Positions 25,186-31,549 of a stretch of 40,466 bases of DNA are shown here, in pieces (positions within the stretch are counted from its first letter, which is position 1; each line of letters begins with the position of its first letter). The notes under the pieces are model-generated. The model made no database searches, was not told the DNA's origin, and saw nothing but the letters and a program-made list of their open reading frames with translations. A program made the translations under genes and the position numbers. Source of the stretch: CADCTM01 sp049671305 (GTDB lineage: Bacteria; Cyanobacteriota; Cyanobacteriia; Cyanobacteriales; Coleofasciculaceae); assembly GCA_049671305.1 (NCBI GenBank), contig JBATUR010000092.1:1-40466 (forward strand), in the 5' to 3' direction.

Positions 25186-25230
25186 GGAGTTATAAGTCAT
25201 TAGTCATTAACCAATGATTAATGACACTCC
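25186..25230 (+). repeat. Hairpin of heptamer-like repeats between psbV and psbV2
   Basis: GTCATTAGTCATT (25196-25208) pairs with AATGATTAATGAC (25213-25225) over a 4-base AACC loop, 13 pairs with one G-T. An outer GGAGT/ACTCC (25186-25190 with 25226-25230) can close it around a 5-base bulge. The 7-base units GTCATTA and ACCAATG recall the short tandem heptamer repeats of cyanobacterial spacers. It may set the psbV to psbV2 expression ratio. Confidence 0.6.
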
Positions 25231-25275
25231 TTAACCAATGACGCTGCCAAATCTTAATCCATAATCGAGGTAAAG

Positions 25276-25803
25276 ATGTTGCCCGGTTTCGCCATCACCC
25301 AAATGTTTGCTTCATTACGGCGTCAACTATTATCTATTTCCTGTCTACTGCTAGTCCTAGCTCTTTTTAGCCTCTTGATGGCTAGCCCAGCTAACGCTGC
25401 TGTTGATACCTACGTCAGGCGCTACCTGCAAGCCACTGAACCCGTATCTCTGGATGTTGATGGCAAAGGTAAGACGGCACAATTTTCTGCCGAGGATTTA
25501 TCCGCCGGCAAGCAGCTATTTGAGGCACATTGCTTAAATTGTCACGTTGGCGGTGCAACCTTACCTGATCCAACAGTTTCTTTATCTTTGAAGACTCTAG
25601 CCGGAGCGACACCACCCCGTGATACGATCAATGGTTTAGTAGACTTCCTCCGAGAACCAATGACCTACGACGGTAGCGATGCCAGTTTTTGGTGTCGCCA
25701 AGTTCCAGAAAGTTGGATGCCCAAAGAGGAAATAGAACAATTGTCTGCTTTTGTTCTCAGGGCTGCCCAAAAAGCACCCGGATGGGGAACTTCACAGTTC
25801 TAA
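25276..25803 (+). CDS. psbV2: PsbV2, cytochrome c-550-like protein with Cys in place of the distal His
   Basis: 175 residues. A long N-region and hydrophobic core (LLSISCLLLVLALFSLLMAS) ending PANAA form a lumen signal peptide. The haem motif is C86-L-N-C89-H90 (AHCLNCHVGG), then TLAGATPPRDTINGLVDFLR as in PsbV. Where PsbV has its distal ligand in the AEIHP context, this protein has SFWCRQ, with C140 exactly 50 residues after H90. I recall that PsbV2 of Thermosynechococcus has a His/Cys-ligated haem with the same spacing. The C-terminus KAPGWG matches PsbV KGWG. It is a low-abundance cytochrome in lineages that keep it; its role is not settled. GAGG stands 6 bases before the ATG. Confidence 0.93.
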   Translation: MLPGFAITQMFASLRRQLLSISCLLLVLALFSLLMASPANAAVDTYVRRYLQATEPVSLDVDGKGKTAQFSAEDLSAGKQLFEAHCLNCHVGGATLPDPTVSLSLKTLAGATPPRDTINGLVDFLREPMTYDGSDASFWCRQVPESWMPKEEIEQLSAFVLRAAQKAPGWGTSQF

Positions 25804-25824
25804 AACCGCTATGGTACGGTTCTC

Positions 25825-25844
25825 AACCCCAAAACATGGGGGTT
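25825..25844 (+). terminator. Weak stem-loop between psbV2 and petE
   Basis: AACCCC (25825-25830) pairs with GGGGTT (25839-25844) over an 8-base loop and TTGTAGTT follows. It is preceded by a smaller AACCG/CGGTT hairpin just after the psbV2 stop. It is a possible terminator or attenuator separating psbV2 from petE. Confidence 0.35.
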
Positions 25845-25909
25845 TGTAGTTACCATAAAATCCCTAAAATATTAATAGAAAGACTCAGTTACGAATTTCG
25901 GAGAAAATA

Positions 25910-26326
25910 ATGAAGTTTAGAACAGCAATCTCACGTAAGCTAGGTTTGCTACTATCTGCTCTGTTTTTAGTAGTCGCTAGCTTTGCAGTACAAGCAGCCC
26001 CAGCCGCAGCAGAAACCTATACTGTAAAAATGGGTACAGATAAGGGATTGCTTCAATTTGAACCCGCCACAGTCACCATCAAACCTGGTGATACTGTTAA
26101 ATGGGTTATGAACAAAGTACCTCCCCATAACGCTGTCTTTGATGATGCCAAGTTTCCTGGCGCTAACAAAGCAGTAGCCAAGAAAATGTCTCACGAGAAG
26201 TTGATGTTCTCTCCTGGTGAGAACTACGAAACCACTTTTCCAGCCGACGCCGAACCTGGTACTTACCCGTACTACTGCCAACCCCACCGGGGCGCTGGCA
26301 TGGCAGGCTCAATCATTGTTGAATAG
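25910..26326 (+). CDS. petE: Plastocyanin, PetE
   Basis: 138 residues. An N-terminal signal (KLGLLLSALFLVVASFAVQA, ending PAAA|ETYTV) exports it to the thylakoid lumen; the mature copper protein has about 104 residues. The type-1 copper ligands are H73 in VPPHNAVF, C123 and H126 in YYCQPHRGAG, and M131. GSIIVE ends the protein as usual. It carries electrons from cytochrome b6f to photosystem I, so it serves the PsaD-containing complex encoded earlier in the window, and its expression is often copper-dependent. GGAG lies 7 bases upstream of the ATG. A strong terminator is found at 26470. It sits where Thermosynechococcus, from memory, has petJ. Confidence 0.98.
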   Translation: MKFRTAISRKLGLLLSALFLVVASFAVQAAPAAAETYTVKMGTDKGLLQFEPATVTIKPGDTVKWVMNKVPPHNAVFDDAKFPGANKAVAKKMSHEKLMFSPGENYETTFPADAEPGTYPYYCQPHRGAGMAGSIIVE

Positions 26327-26469
26327 TAGACAGCTAAAGTTTGTCTATATTTCTGAGGAGTGAGGCTTTTTTAAATGCTCATCAAAGCAAAAATATCAGC
26401 TTCTCCTCTTGCTAAATCTTGAACAAATTCGGTAAATATTTTCTAATTCTCCAATTTTGTTAAGATTAG

Positions 26470-26497
26470 AACCCTCTTGATGACAAGAGGGTTTTTT
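26470..26497 (+). terminator. Intrinsic terminator after petE
   Basis: AACCCTCTTG (26470-26479) and CAAGAGGGTT (26484-26493) form ten perfect pairs with an ATGA loop, followed by TTTT. This is the best intrinsic terminator in the window. It lies 144 bases past the petE stop, so the petE message has a long 3' end. Confidence 0.85.
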
Positions 26498-26612
26498 GCG
26501 CCAAAATCTTCATACAAAACCTACAATTACAGAAATGCTTCTCAAGTTAACAGACAACTGCCACAATTTAGGTTAAAGTTTTTTCAGTTTTGCATAGATA
26601 GGACAAAGCCTA

Positions 26613-27314
26613 GTGTTTCCCATCAACGATGACAATCCGACAAATAGCACAGCTTATGTGACCTATACGCTAGTTTTGCTAAATGTCCTGATTTTTATTT
26701 ACGAACTAAGCCTAACACCACCCCAGCTAGAGCGTTTTTTTCAGCTTTATGCTGTCATTCCTAAAGAGTTAACTGCTAGCTTTGCGGGTCTTACAGTCAA
26801 TCAACCTGTACCAGAACTGCTAACCTTATTTACCTCCCAATTTCTGCATGGAGGTTTTGCTCATATTTTCGGTAATATGCTGTTTTTGTGGATCTTTGGT
26901 AATAATATTGAAGACCAACTTGGACATCTAAAATACATAATTTTTTACCTGGCTTGTGGAGCTTTAGCCGCCTTATCTCAGTGGTTTTTTTCTATACAAT
27001 CTGCCCTACCTTCCTTGGGTGCAAGTGGTGCTATTGCTGGAATATTAGGTGCTTATGTCCTGCGCTTTCCTCATGCTAGAGTCCGAACTTTGATCTTTTT
27101 GGGACCATTTATTACTTTTCCGAGAATTCCCGCCATTTTCTTTTTAGGCATTTGGTTTTTTCAGCAAGCTTTATATGGCGTCGCTAGTCTCAATGTACCT
27201 AGTAACATCGGTATGGAAAATGGCGGAGTTGCTTACTTTGCCCACATTGGGGGATTTGTTTTTGGTGCTCTTTTGGGACCTCTACTAGGTTTATTTTCCT
27301 CTAAATCAACCTAG
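26613..27314 (+). CDS. Rhomboid family intramembrane serine protease (copy 1)
   Basis: 233 residues with six or seven membrane spans. The catalytic dyad is S138 in SLGASGAIAG and H211 in YFAHIGGFVFG. H84 and N88 in GGFAHIFGNMLFLWIFGN form the oxyanion region, and the conserved FYLACG and GPLLGLF also fit. It would cut transmembrane substrates in the inner or thylakoid membrane. It starts at a GTG (GTGTTTCCC) with AGGA about 10 bases upstream; no ATG fits the N-terminal alignment with copy 2. It is followed by a paralogue 134 bases downstream, residues aligning one for one through the catalytic core, so they arose by tandem duplication. The gap has no visible terminator. Confidence 0.93.
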   Translation: MFPINDDNPTNSTAYVTYTLVLLNVLIFIYELSLTPPQLERFFQLYAVIPKELTASFAGLTVNQPVPELLTLFTSQFLHGGFAHIFGNMLFLWIFGNNIEDQLGHLKYIIFYLACGALAALSQWFFSIQSALPSLGASGAIAGILGAYVLRFPHARVRTLIFLGPFITFPRIPAIFFLGIWFFQQALYGVASLNVPSNIGMENGGVAYFAHIGGFVFGALLGPLLGLFSSKST

Positions 27315-27448
27315 TGCGTCCTAACACTAGTCTTAACTGCACTGTCTTTTTAAATATTTTTGTGCAATATCTATCTTCAGTTAGCGGTCAAGTCTACGGA
27401 AACTAAGTTATCGTTTTTCCAGCTTTTCAAATAAATAGGAAAAACATC

Positions 27449-28183
27449 GTGGTTCCTTTACGTGACGAAAACCCTGTCAAAATTACTCCCTATGTTACTT
27501 ATGTTTTAATTGCGCTCAATATCTTGGTTTTTATCTATGAATTAACCTTGTTACCTCCTCAACTGGATGGATTTTTTCATCTTTTTGCTGTTATTCCTAA
27601 AGAACTGACTGCTAATTTTAATGGTATTTCTGTTCATCAACCTGTACCAGAAGCCCTAACCTTAGTGACTTCCCAATTTCTTCATGCTGGATTTACTCAT
27701 GTTGGCTTCAATATGTTGTTTCTCTGGATTTTCGGTAACAATATTGAAGAAGAATTAGGTGGTCTTAAATTTCTAATTTTCTACCTAGCTTGTGGCATTT
27801 TAGCCGCCCTTACTCAGTGGTTTTTCTCGGCTAACTCTGCTATCCCTTCCCTGGGAGCAAGTGGTGCAATTGCTGGTGTTATGGGTGCATATATTCTCAA
27901 ATTCCCTCAAACCAAAATTGTTACTTTAATTCCTCTTGGTTTCTTTTTTACAACGCTCAGAATACCGGCAATATTTTTCTTAGGTTTCTGGTTTTTGCAG
28001 CAAGCTTTTAACAGTTTTGCCATGCTAGGAGCACCCGCCAATGTTGGTATGGAAGGAGGCGGCGTTGCTTATTGGGCACACGCTGGCGGCTTTATTTTTG
28101 GAGCAATTCTAGGTCCCTTACTAGGATTATTTTCTCCCGAATCAAAACCTTCCTATTACGACTCAACTCCAGAATCATTTTAA
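27449..28183 (+). CDS. Rhomboid family intramembrane serine protease (copy 2)
   Basis: 244 residues. The alignment with copy 1 needs no gap through residue 211: H84, N88, S138 (SLGASGAIAG) and H211 (YWAHAGGFIFG) fall at the same numbers. It differs in GGLKFLIFYLACGILAAL and in a short polar C-tail (SPESKPSYYDSTPESF) that copy 1 lacks, which may alter partners or turnover. The start is GTG (GTGGTTCCT) after AGGAAAAACATC. Both retain every catalytic residue, so both are probably active and may have different substrates or timing. A strong bidirectional hairpin ends the unit. Confidence 0.93.
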   Translation: MVPLRDENPVKITPYVTYVLIALNILVFIYELTLLPPQLDGFFHLFAVIPKELTANFNGISVHQPVPEALTLVTSQFLHAGFTHVGFNMLFLWIFGNNIEEELGGLKFLIFYLACGILAALTQWFFSANSAIPSLGASGAIAGVMGAYILKFPQTKIVTLIPLGFFFTTLRIPAIFFLGFWFLQQAFNSFAMLGAPANVGMEGGGVAYWAHAGGFIFGAILGPLLGLFSPESKPSYYDSTPESF

Positions 28184-28196
28184 TGCTGATCTAAAA

Positions 28197-28240
28197 AAAA
28201 GAGATGAGGAGAACTATTTAATAAGTCTCCCATCTCTTTT
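28197..28240 (+). terminator. Long hairpin terminator after the rhomboid pair
   Basis: AAAAGAGATG-A-GGAGA (28197-28212) pairs with TCTCC-CATCTCTTTT (28226-28240), 15 pairs with one bulged A. The T-run is part of the stem on both strands, so it can act in either direction. It lies 14 bases after the stop codon. Confidence 0.8.
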
Positions 28241-28318
28241 ATATTCACTACACTTAATTAAGCATAATTCTGGCAAAAATCAGAATTTAGACTTGGGAAC
28301 TACTCAATACAAATGTAG

Positions 28319-28347
28319 TTGAATTAGCTGATTTACGTTAGTAGAAT
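28319..28347 (+). promoter_or_regulatory. Candidate sigma-70-type promoter for a small RNA
   Basis: TTGAAT (28319-28324) and TAGAAT (28342-28347) are separated by exactly 17 bases. An inverted repeat AACTAC/GTAGTT (28298-28303 with 28315-28320) touches the -35 box and could be an operator. No ORF follows; an intrinsic terminator does. Confidence 0.5.
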
Positions 28348-28353
28348 GCTCAC

Positions 28354-28478
28354 CAGATGACTATTAGTTTGAGCGGTAACAAGCTGTTGTTCACTTATTA
28401 ACGTGCTAGTGTACCTCTTTCACTCCCCTAAAGTCACACCATTATTCAATCAGAAATACCAGGATTGAATATTTTTTT
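28354..28478 (+). ncRNA. Candidate small RNA (about 125 nt), promoter and terminator bracket no ORF
   Basis: The interval begins 7 bases after the -10 box at 28342 and ends in a hairpin with a T-run. TATTCAATC (28443-28451) pairs with GATTGAATA (28463-28471), and seven T follow. A small AACAA/TTGTT stem sits near the start. A single-stranded-looking stretch (CTCTTTCACTCCCCTAAAGT) stands before the terminator, the kind of exposed region used by trans-acting RNAs. No reading frame longer than a few codons is open. No known RNA family is recognised; Yfr1 was considered and its core motif is not present. Confidence 0.4.
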
Positions 28479-28485
28479 CTTCTGA

Positions 28486-28522
28486 GAATAACTGGAAACC
28501 TGACTCGGTTTATCAGTTATTC
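28486..28522 (-). terminator. Perfect hairpin spanning the stop codon of the 53-residue gene
   Basis: GAATAACTG (28486-28494) and CAGTTATTC (28514-28522) pair perfectly, with an inner AAACC/GGTTT (28496-28500 with 28507-28511). It covers the TAA of the leftward small gene at 28517-28519. No T-run follows on the minus strand, so it may protect the 3' end rather than terminate. Confidence 0.4.
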
Positions 28523-28678
28523 TTTGCCATTACCACCTTCCATGTCACAAGCTTCGGTAAACGGCAAATCAGCATCATTGCTAGAAGGCTGATTGTCTTT
28601 ATCTTTTGGTTTATTGTCGGCTGTAGAAAAACTAGCTAGTGCCGAAATACCCAAAATAACGATTGCTAAAAGTTCCAT
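28517..28678 (-). CDS. 53-residue small membrane or secreted peptide
   Basis: A short frame reading MELLAIVILGISALASFSTA then a charged, low-complexity part (KPKDKDNQPSSNDADLPF) and TEACDMEGGNGKE. The first 20 residues form one membrane span or an uncleaved signal, and the rest is hydrophilic with one cysteine. Its start is supported by TGAGG eight bases before the ATG. It resembles small cyanobacterial hypothetical proteins of similar layout, but no function is known to me. It lies alone between the candidate small RNA on its left and a 300-base gap on its right. Confidence 0.6.
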   Translation of the reverse strand: MELLAIVILGISALASFSTADNKPKDKDNQPSSNDADLPFTEACDMEGGNGKE

Positions 28679-28982
28679 TGGTTTGCCTCAAAAATTGATA
28701 GTCTGCATTCAAGAGTTTCTAACACTGGAATTTTCAATGAGTGTGATCTGCTACTTATTCACAATTTGGTAAGGTCAATGATTTTGACTTGACCAAAAAG
28801 GATAGTAACAATGATTGGTTCGCTCATAAAATAGCGAAGTTTTGACGAGTGTTAATTGAAGTGTGAAATCTCTTTGGTACAAACTACTAAGATAACTAGT
28901 AGAATCAGGATGCTTTACACAAGCTTTAAATTACCACCCTTTTAATGAAAATTCTCTGAAGTCTCTTCAATTCAACACAAGT
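28679..28982. other. Gene-free stretch between the 53-residue gene and the PpsA-like gene
   Basis: I see no reading frame, RNA gene or strong hairpin here. It should hold the leftward promoter of the small gene; TTGACC occurs on the minus strand, but its spacing to any -10 is poor. It is AT-rich. Confidence 0.5.
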
Positions 28983-31373
28983 TTAATCCACCATTCTATG
29001 CCGTGCTGCTTCTAAAAGCAAGCGTTGTTCAGCACGTGCAATTGCTTGATAAGTTCTTTCTAAATCACTCCCGTCAACGGAAATTGAAGTTATGCCCCAC
29101 TGCACCAACAAATCAACCAATTCTGGATATTGAGCAGGGGCTTGACCGCAAATTGAGCAGGGAATTTGAGCCGTTTTCGCCATAGTAATTAACTGCTTGA
29201 TCGCTTGCCAAACAACAGGATGACGCCCATCAAGTCCTACTCCTAAATTACCTTGGTCGCGGTCAACTGCCAATAATAATTGAGTTAAATCATTTGTGCC
29301 AATCGAAATACCCTGAACACCAGCTTTAACATAATCTGGTAACAAAAATAAAACTGAAGGAACCTCAGCCATAATCCATAATTGAAATTGCGAATTATCC
29401 CTTAGTCCTGCCTGTTCAACACGGCGACGGCAAAAACTAAATTCTTCCACCGTCCGCACAAAAGGCAACATCAAACGCACATTTGTGTAACCGTAAGACT
29501 GAACTTGTGCTAATGCCTTTAATTCCAAATCAAAATAAGTTGGGTCACTCAAATAACGCAACGTCCCCCGCCGCCCCAGCATGGGATTAACTTCAACTTC
29601 AGCAGTAGTATTAAATAAAGAAGCAAACTCATGCGATCGCCAATCCAAAGACCGATACAGCACAGGTCGTGGTGCAAAAGCTGCCGCAATTTGCACTATG
29701 CTATAAGCCAGACGCTCCACCAACTCATCTGATGCGCCTTGTTCCAACCACTGACTCGGATGCTTACTATCCAAAGCTTCCAGCATCATCAGTTCCGAAC
29801 GTAACAACCCAACTCCATCTACCGGCACGACAACTTTATCTAAAGAACTCACCTGACTAAGGTTTACCAATAATTGAGTTGCAATCGGATAAAACGATGG
29901 TTGGTGAGATGTTGCCTTAACCTGATTATCCCCAACTTTCATCTCTCCCGCGCCCTCTCTGCTGCCGAGGCGATGGATTTCTCCTTTATCGCCATCTACA
30001 ACTAGCGACTCACCTGTTTCAATTAATTTAGTCACATCAGCCACATTGACAACTGCCGGAATACCCAATTCCCTAGCCACAATTGCTCCATGACTAGTCA
30101 TGCCGCCCCGCTCTGTGACAATACCTGCAGCTTGCTTCAACAAAGGTAGCCAATCAGGAGCAATACTAGAAGCAACCAAAATCCGTCCCGGCAGCATGGT
30201 TTCTAAGTTTCTCTCACCCAAAAAAACTTGTGCCACTGCCATGACTCGTCCCCCAGCAGCAGGTAATCCTTTCAGGGTTGAGGTCAAACTAGAACTTGTT
30301 AATGGCATTGAGGGTAAAATTTCCGGCATAAAGTACGTCAGATAAATTTCTGGCTCCAAACTTCTCGGTGTCTGGCACAATGACCACTCCAAAAAGAATG
30401 TTGAACCAATTTCTGTGGCAATTCGTCCAGAAAGTTGAATCAGTTGCTTGATGTATGGGTCTTCAAGAGCGTATAGTTTTTGTTGCTCTTCACTTAAAAG
30501 ATAGCTTTGTAAGGCGCTTTTGCAACCTGTGGTTTGTCCAACTTCGATTAGGGAATCATGATCTTCGTCGAGTGGTTTTAAACGGTAAGCACGATTTTTA
30601 CTACCCAAGCAGCGAGTTTTAACAATGCCTGTTGCCGCCTGCACTTGATAAGAATCAGGAATCACTTCTCCTTTCGTAATGGCGCAACCTTGTCCCCAAG
30701 TAGCTTGGATCTCTAGCGTCAGTGAGTTCGCCCGTATTGTGCCAGAAGCGATCGCCTCTTCTAATGGTTGTATTAAAACTGCTAAGTTTAACTCTTGCAG
30801 CCCCACCCCCGCCCGTTGCCAGTAAAATAAACTTTTAGCACGAAATAACTCAGCCCAAACCTGCTTGAGCGCCACGCTCATTGCCTCTGGCGTTGCTGTG
30901 CAAATCTGGTAATCCAAAATCCCCAATGAGTGAGGATACTCTTCAATATTAAATACTGCTCGCTTCTCCAACCGATAACTAGCATTTTGGGCAGTTGGCG
31001 ATAGTAATGACAAAGAAGGACGCAAAATCACTGCTGATGATTTTGGTAAAGTTTCAGCCGCCGCTGCCAGGGTTTTCGCCCATTCTAAGGGAAACTCGGC
31101 TGCCATAACCGCTTGACGAAGCCTTTGAGCGACAGCACGCAACTGATCTGGATTATCTACATCAACATGAAACGATGATTGAGGTAAGTCAGCAAGTAGT
31201 GGTTCCGACTCACCTAATATTTCAACTAATTGCCAAAAAGTACGGGCTGACACCACAAAACCCGGTAAAACAGGATAGCCCCGCTGTAAAAGCTGGCTTA
31301 AGTTAAATGCTTGATGCCCAACAAAATCCGGTTCTTGTCGGTTAATTTGCTCAAGCGAGTAGAGGTTATCCAC
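28983..31373 (-). CDS. PEP synthase-like protein with a degenerate ATP-grasp domain
   Basis: 796 residues, the length of PpsA. The phosphohistidine domain is intact: GIVTERGGMTSHGAIVAREL (H428) followed by GIPAVVNV and VVDGDKGEI. The C-terminal PEP/pyruvate barrel is also recognisable: GVGLLRSELMML, YRSLDWRSHEFASLFN, NPMLGRRGTLRYL, GISIGTNDLTQLLLAVDRD and the catalytic-cysteine motif CSICGQAPA. In the N-terminal nucleotide part, ATWGQGCAITKGEVIPDSYQV is kept. However, the canonical R-S-S-A-T-A-E-D and Q-A-R-P-E-T segments are replaced by LRPSLSLLSPTAQNAS and QTPRSLEPE. It may make PEP from pyruvate, or may have lost ATP use and regulate or transfer phosphate. It lies 176 bases behind ppc in the same direction. 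Confidence 0.8.
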   Translation of the reverse strand: MDNLYSLEQINRQEPDFVGHQAFNLSQLLQRGYPVLPGFVVSARTFWQLVEILGESEPLLADLPQSSFHVDVDNPDQLRAVAQRLRQAVMAAEFPLEWAKTLAAAAETLPKSSAVILRPSLSLLSPTAQNASYRLEKRAVFNIEEYPHSLGILDYQICTATPEAMSVALKQVWAELFRAKSLFYWQRAGVGLQELNLAVLIQPLEEAIASGTIRANSLTLEIQATWGQGCAITKGEVIPDSYQVQAATGIVKTRCLGSKNRAYRLKPLDEDHDSLIEVGQTTGCKSALQSYLLSEEQQKLYALEDPYIKQLIQLSGRIATEIGSTFFLEWSLCQTPRSLEPEIYLTYFMPEILPSMPLTSSSLTSTLKGLPAAGGRVMAVAQVFLGERNLETMLPGRILVASSIAPDWLPLLKQAAGIVTERGGMTSHGAIVARELGIPAVVNVADVTKLIETGESLVVDGDKGEIHRLGSREGAGEMKVGDNQVKATSHQPSFYPIATQLLVNLSQVSSLDKVVVPVDGVGLLRSELMMLEALDSKHPSQWLEQGASDELVERLAYSIVQIAAAFAPRPVLYRSLDWRSHEFASLFNTTAEVEVNPMLGRRGTLRYLSDPTYFDLELKALAQVQSYGYTNVRLMLPFVRTVEEFSFCRRRVEQAGLRDNSQFQLWIMAEVPSVLFLLPDYVKAGVQGISIGTNDLTQLLLAVDRDQGNLGVGLDGRHPVVWQAIKQLITMAKTAQIPCSICGQAPAQYPELVDLLVQWGITSISVDGSDLERTYQAIARAEQRLLLEAARHRMVD

Positions 31374-31448
31374 ATTATTTCTTGCTGTTGGTCATTAGTT
31401 GTTAATTATTGATCATCAATCTAATCCGAAGAGAAAAGTAGGATGTAT

Positions 31449-31514
31449 ATCCCTGACTTCTGAAATTAAATACCATCAAAGACTAGCTAGAATTCGGCGG
31501 CTGAAGTCAGGGAT
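31449..31514. repeat. 12-bp perfect inverted repeat between ppc and the PpsA-like gene
   Basis: ATCCCTGACTTC (31449-31460) and GAAGTCAGGGAT (31503-31514) are perfectly complementary with a 42-base loop. The right arm is followed by CTGTTTT. Palindromes of this GATCCC-GACTTC kind are, from memory, dispersed in many cyanobacterial genomes; the long loop suggests an interrupted copy. It may end ppc transcripts or fold between the two PEP genes. Confidence 0.6.
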
Positions 31515-31549
31515 CTGTTTTAAATGACCAATACGACTAACCTAACAGC

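Noticed and set aside
25689..25910. 73-codon frame at the end of psbV2
   Set aside because: It is a shifted frame within psbV2 and its terminator region, without a start signal or motif.
28354..28478. Yfr1 small RNA
   Set aside because: The core ACTCCTCACAC motif is absent (CACTCCCCTAAAGTCACAC is only loosely similar) and the flanking hairpins do not match.
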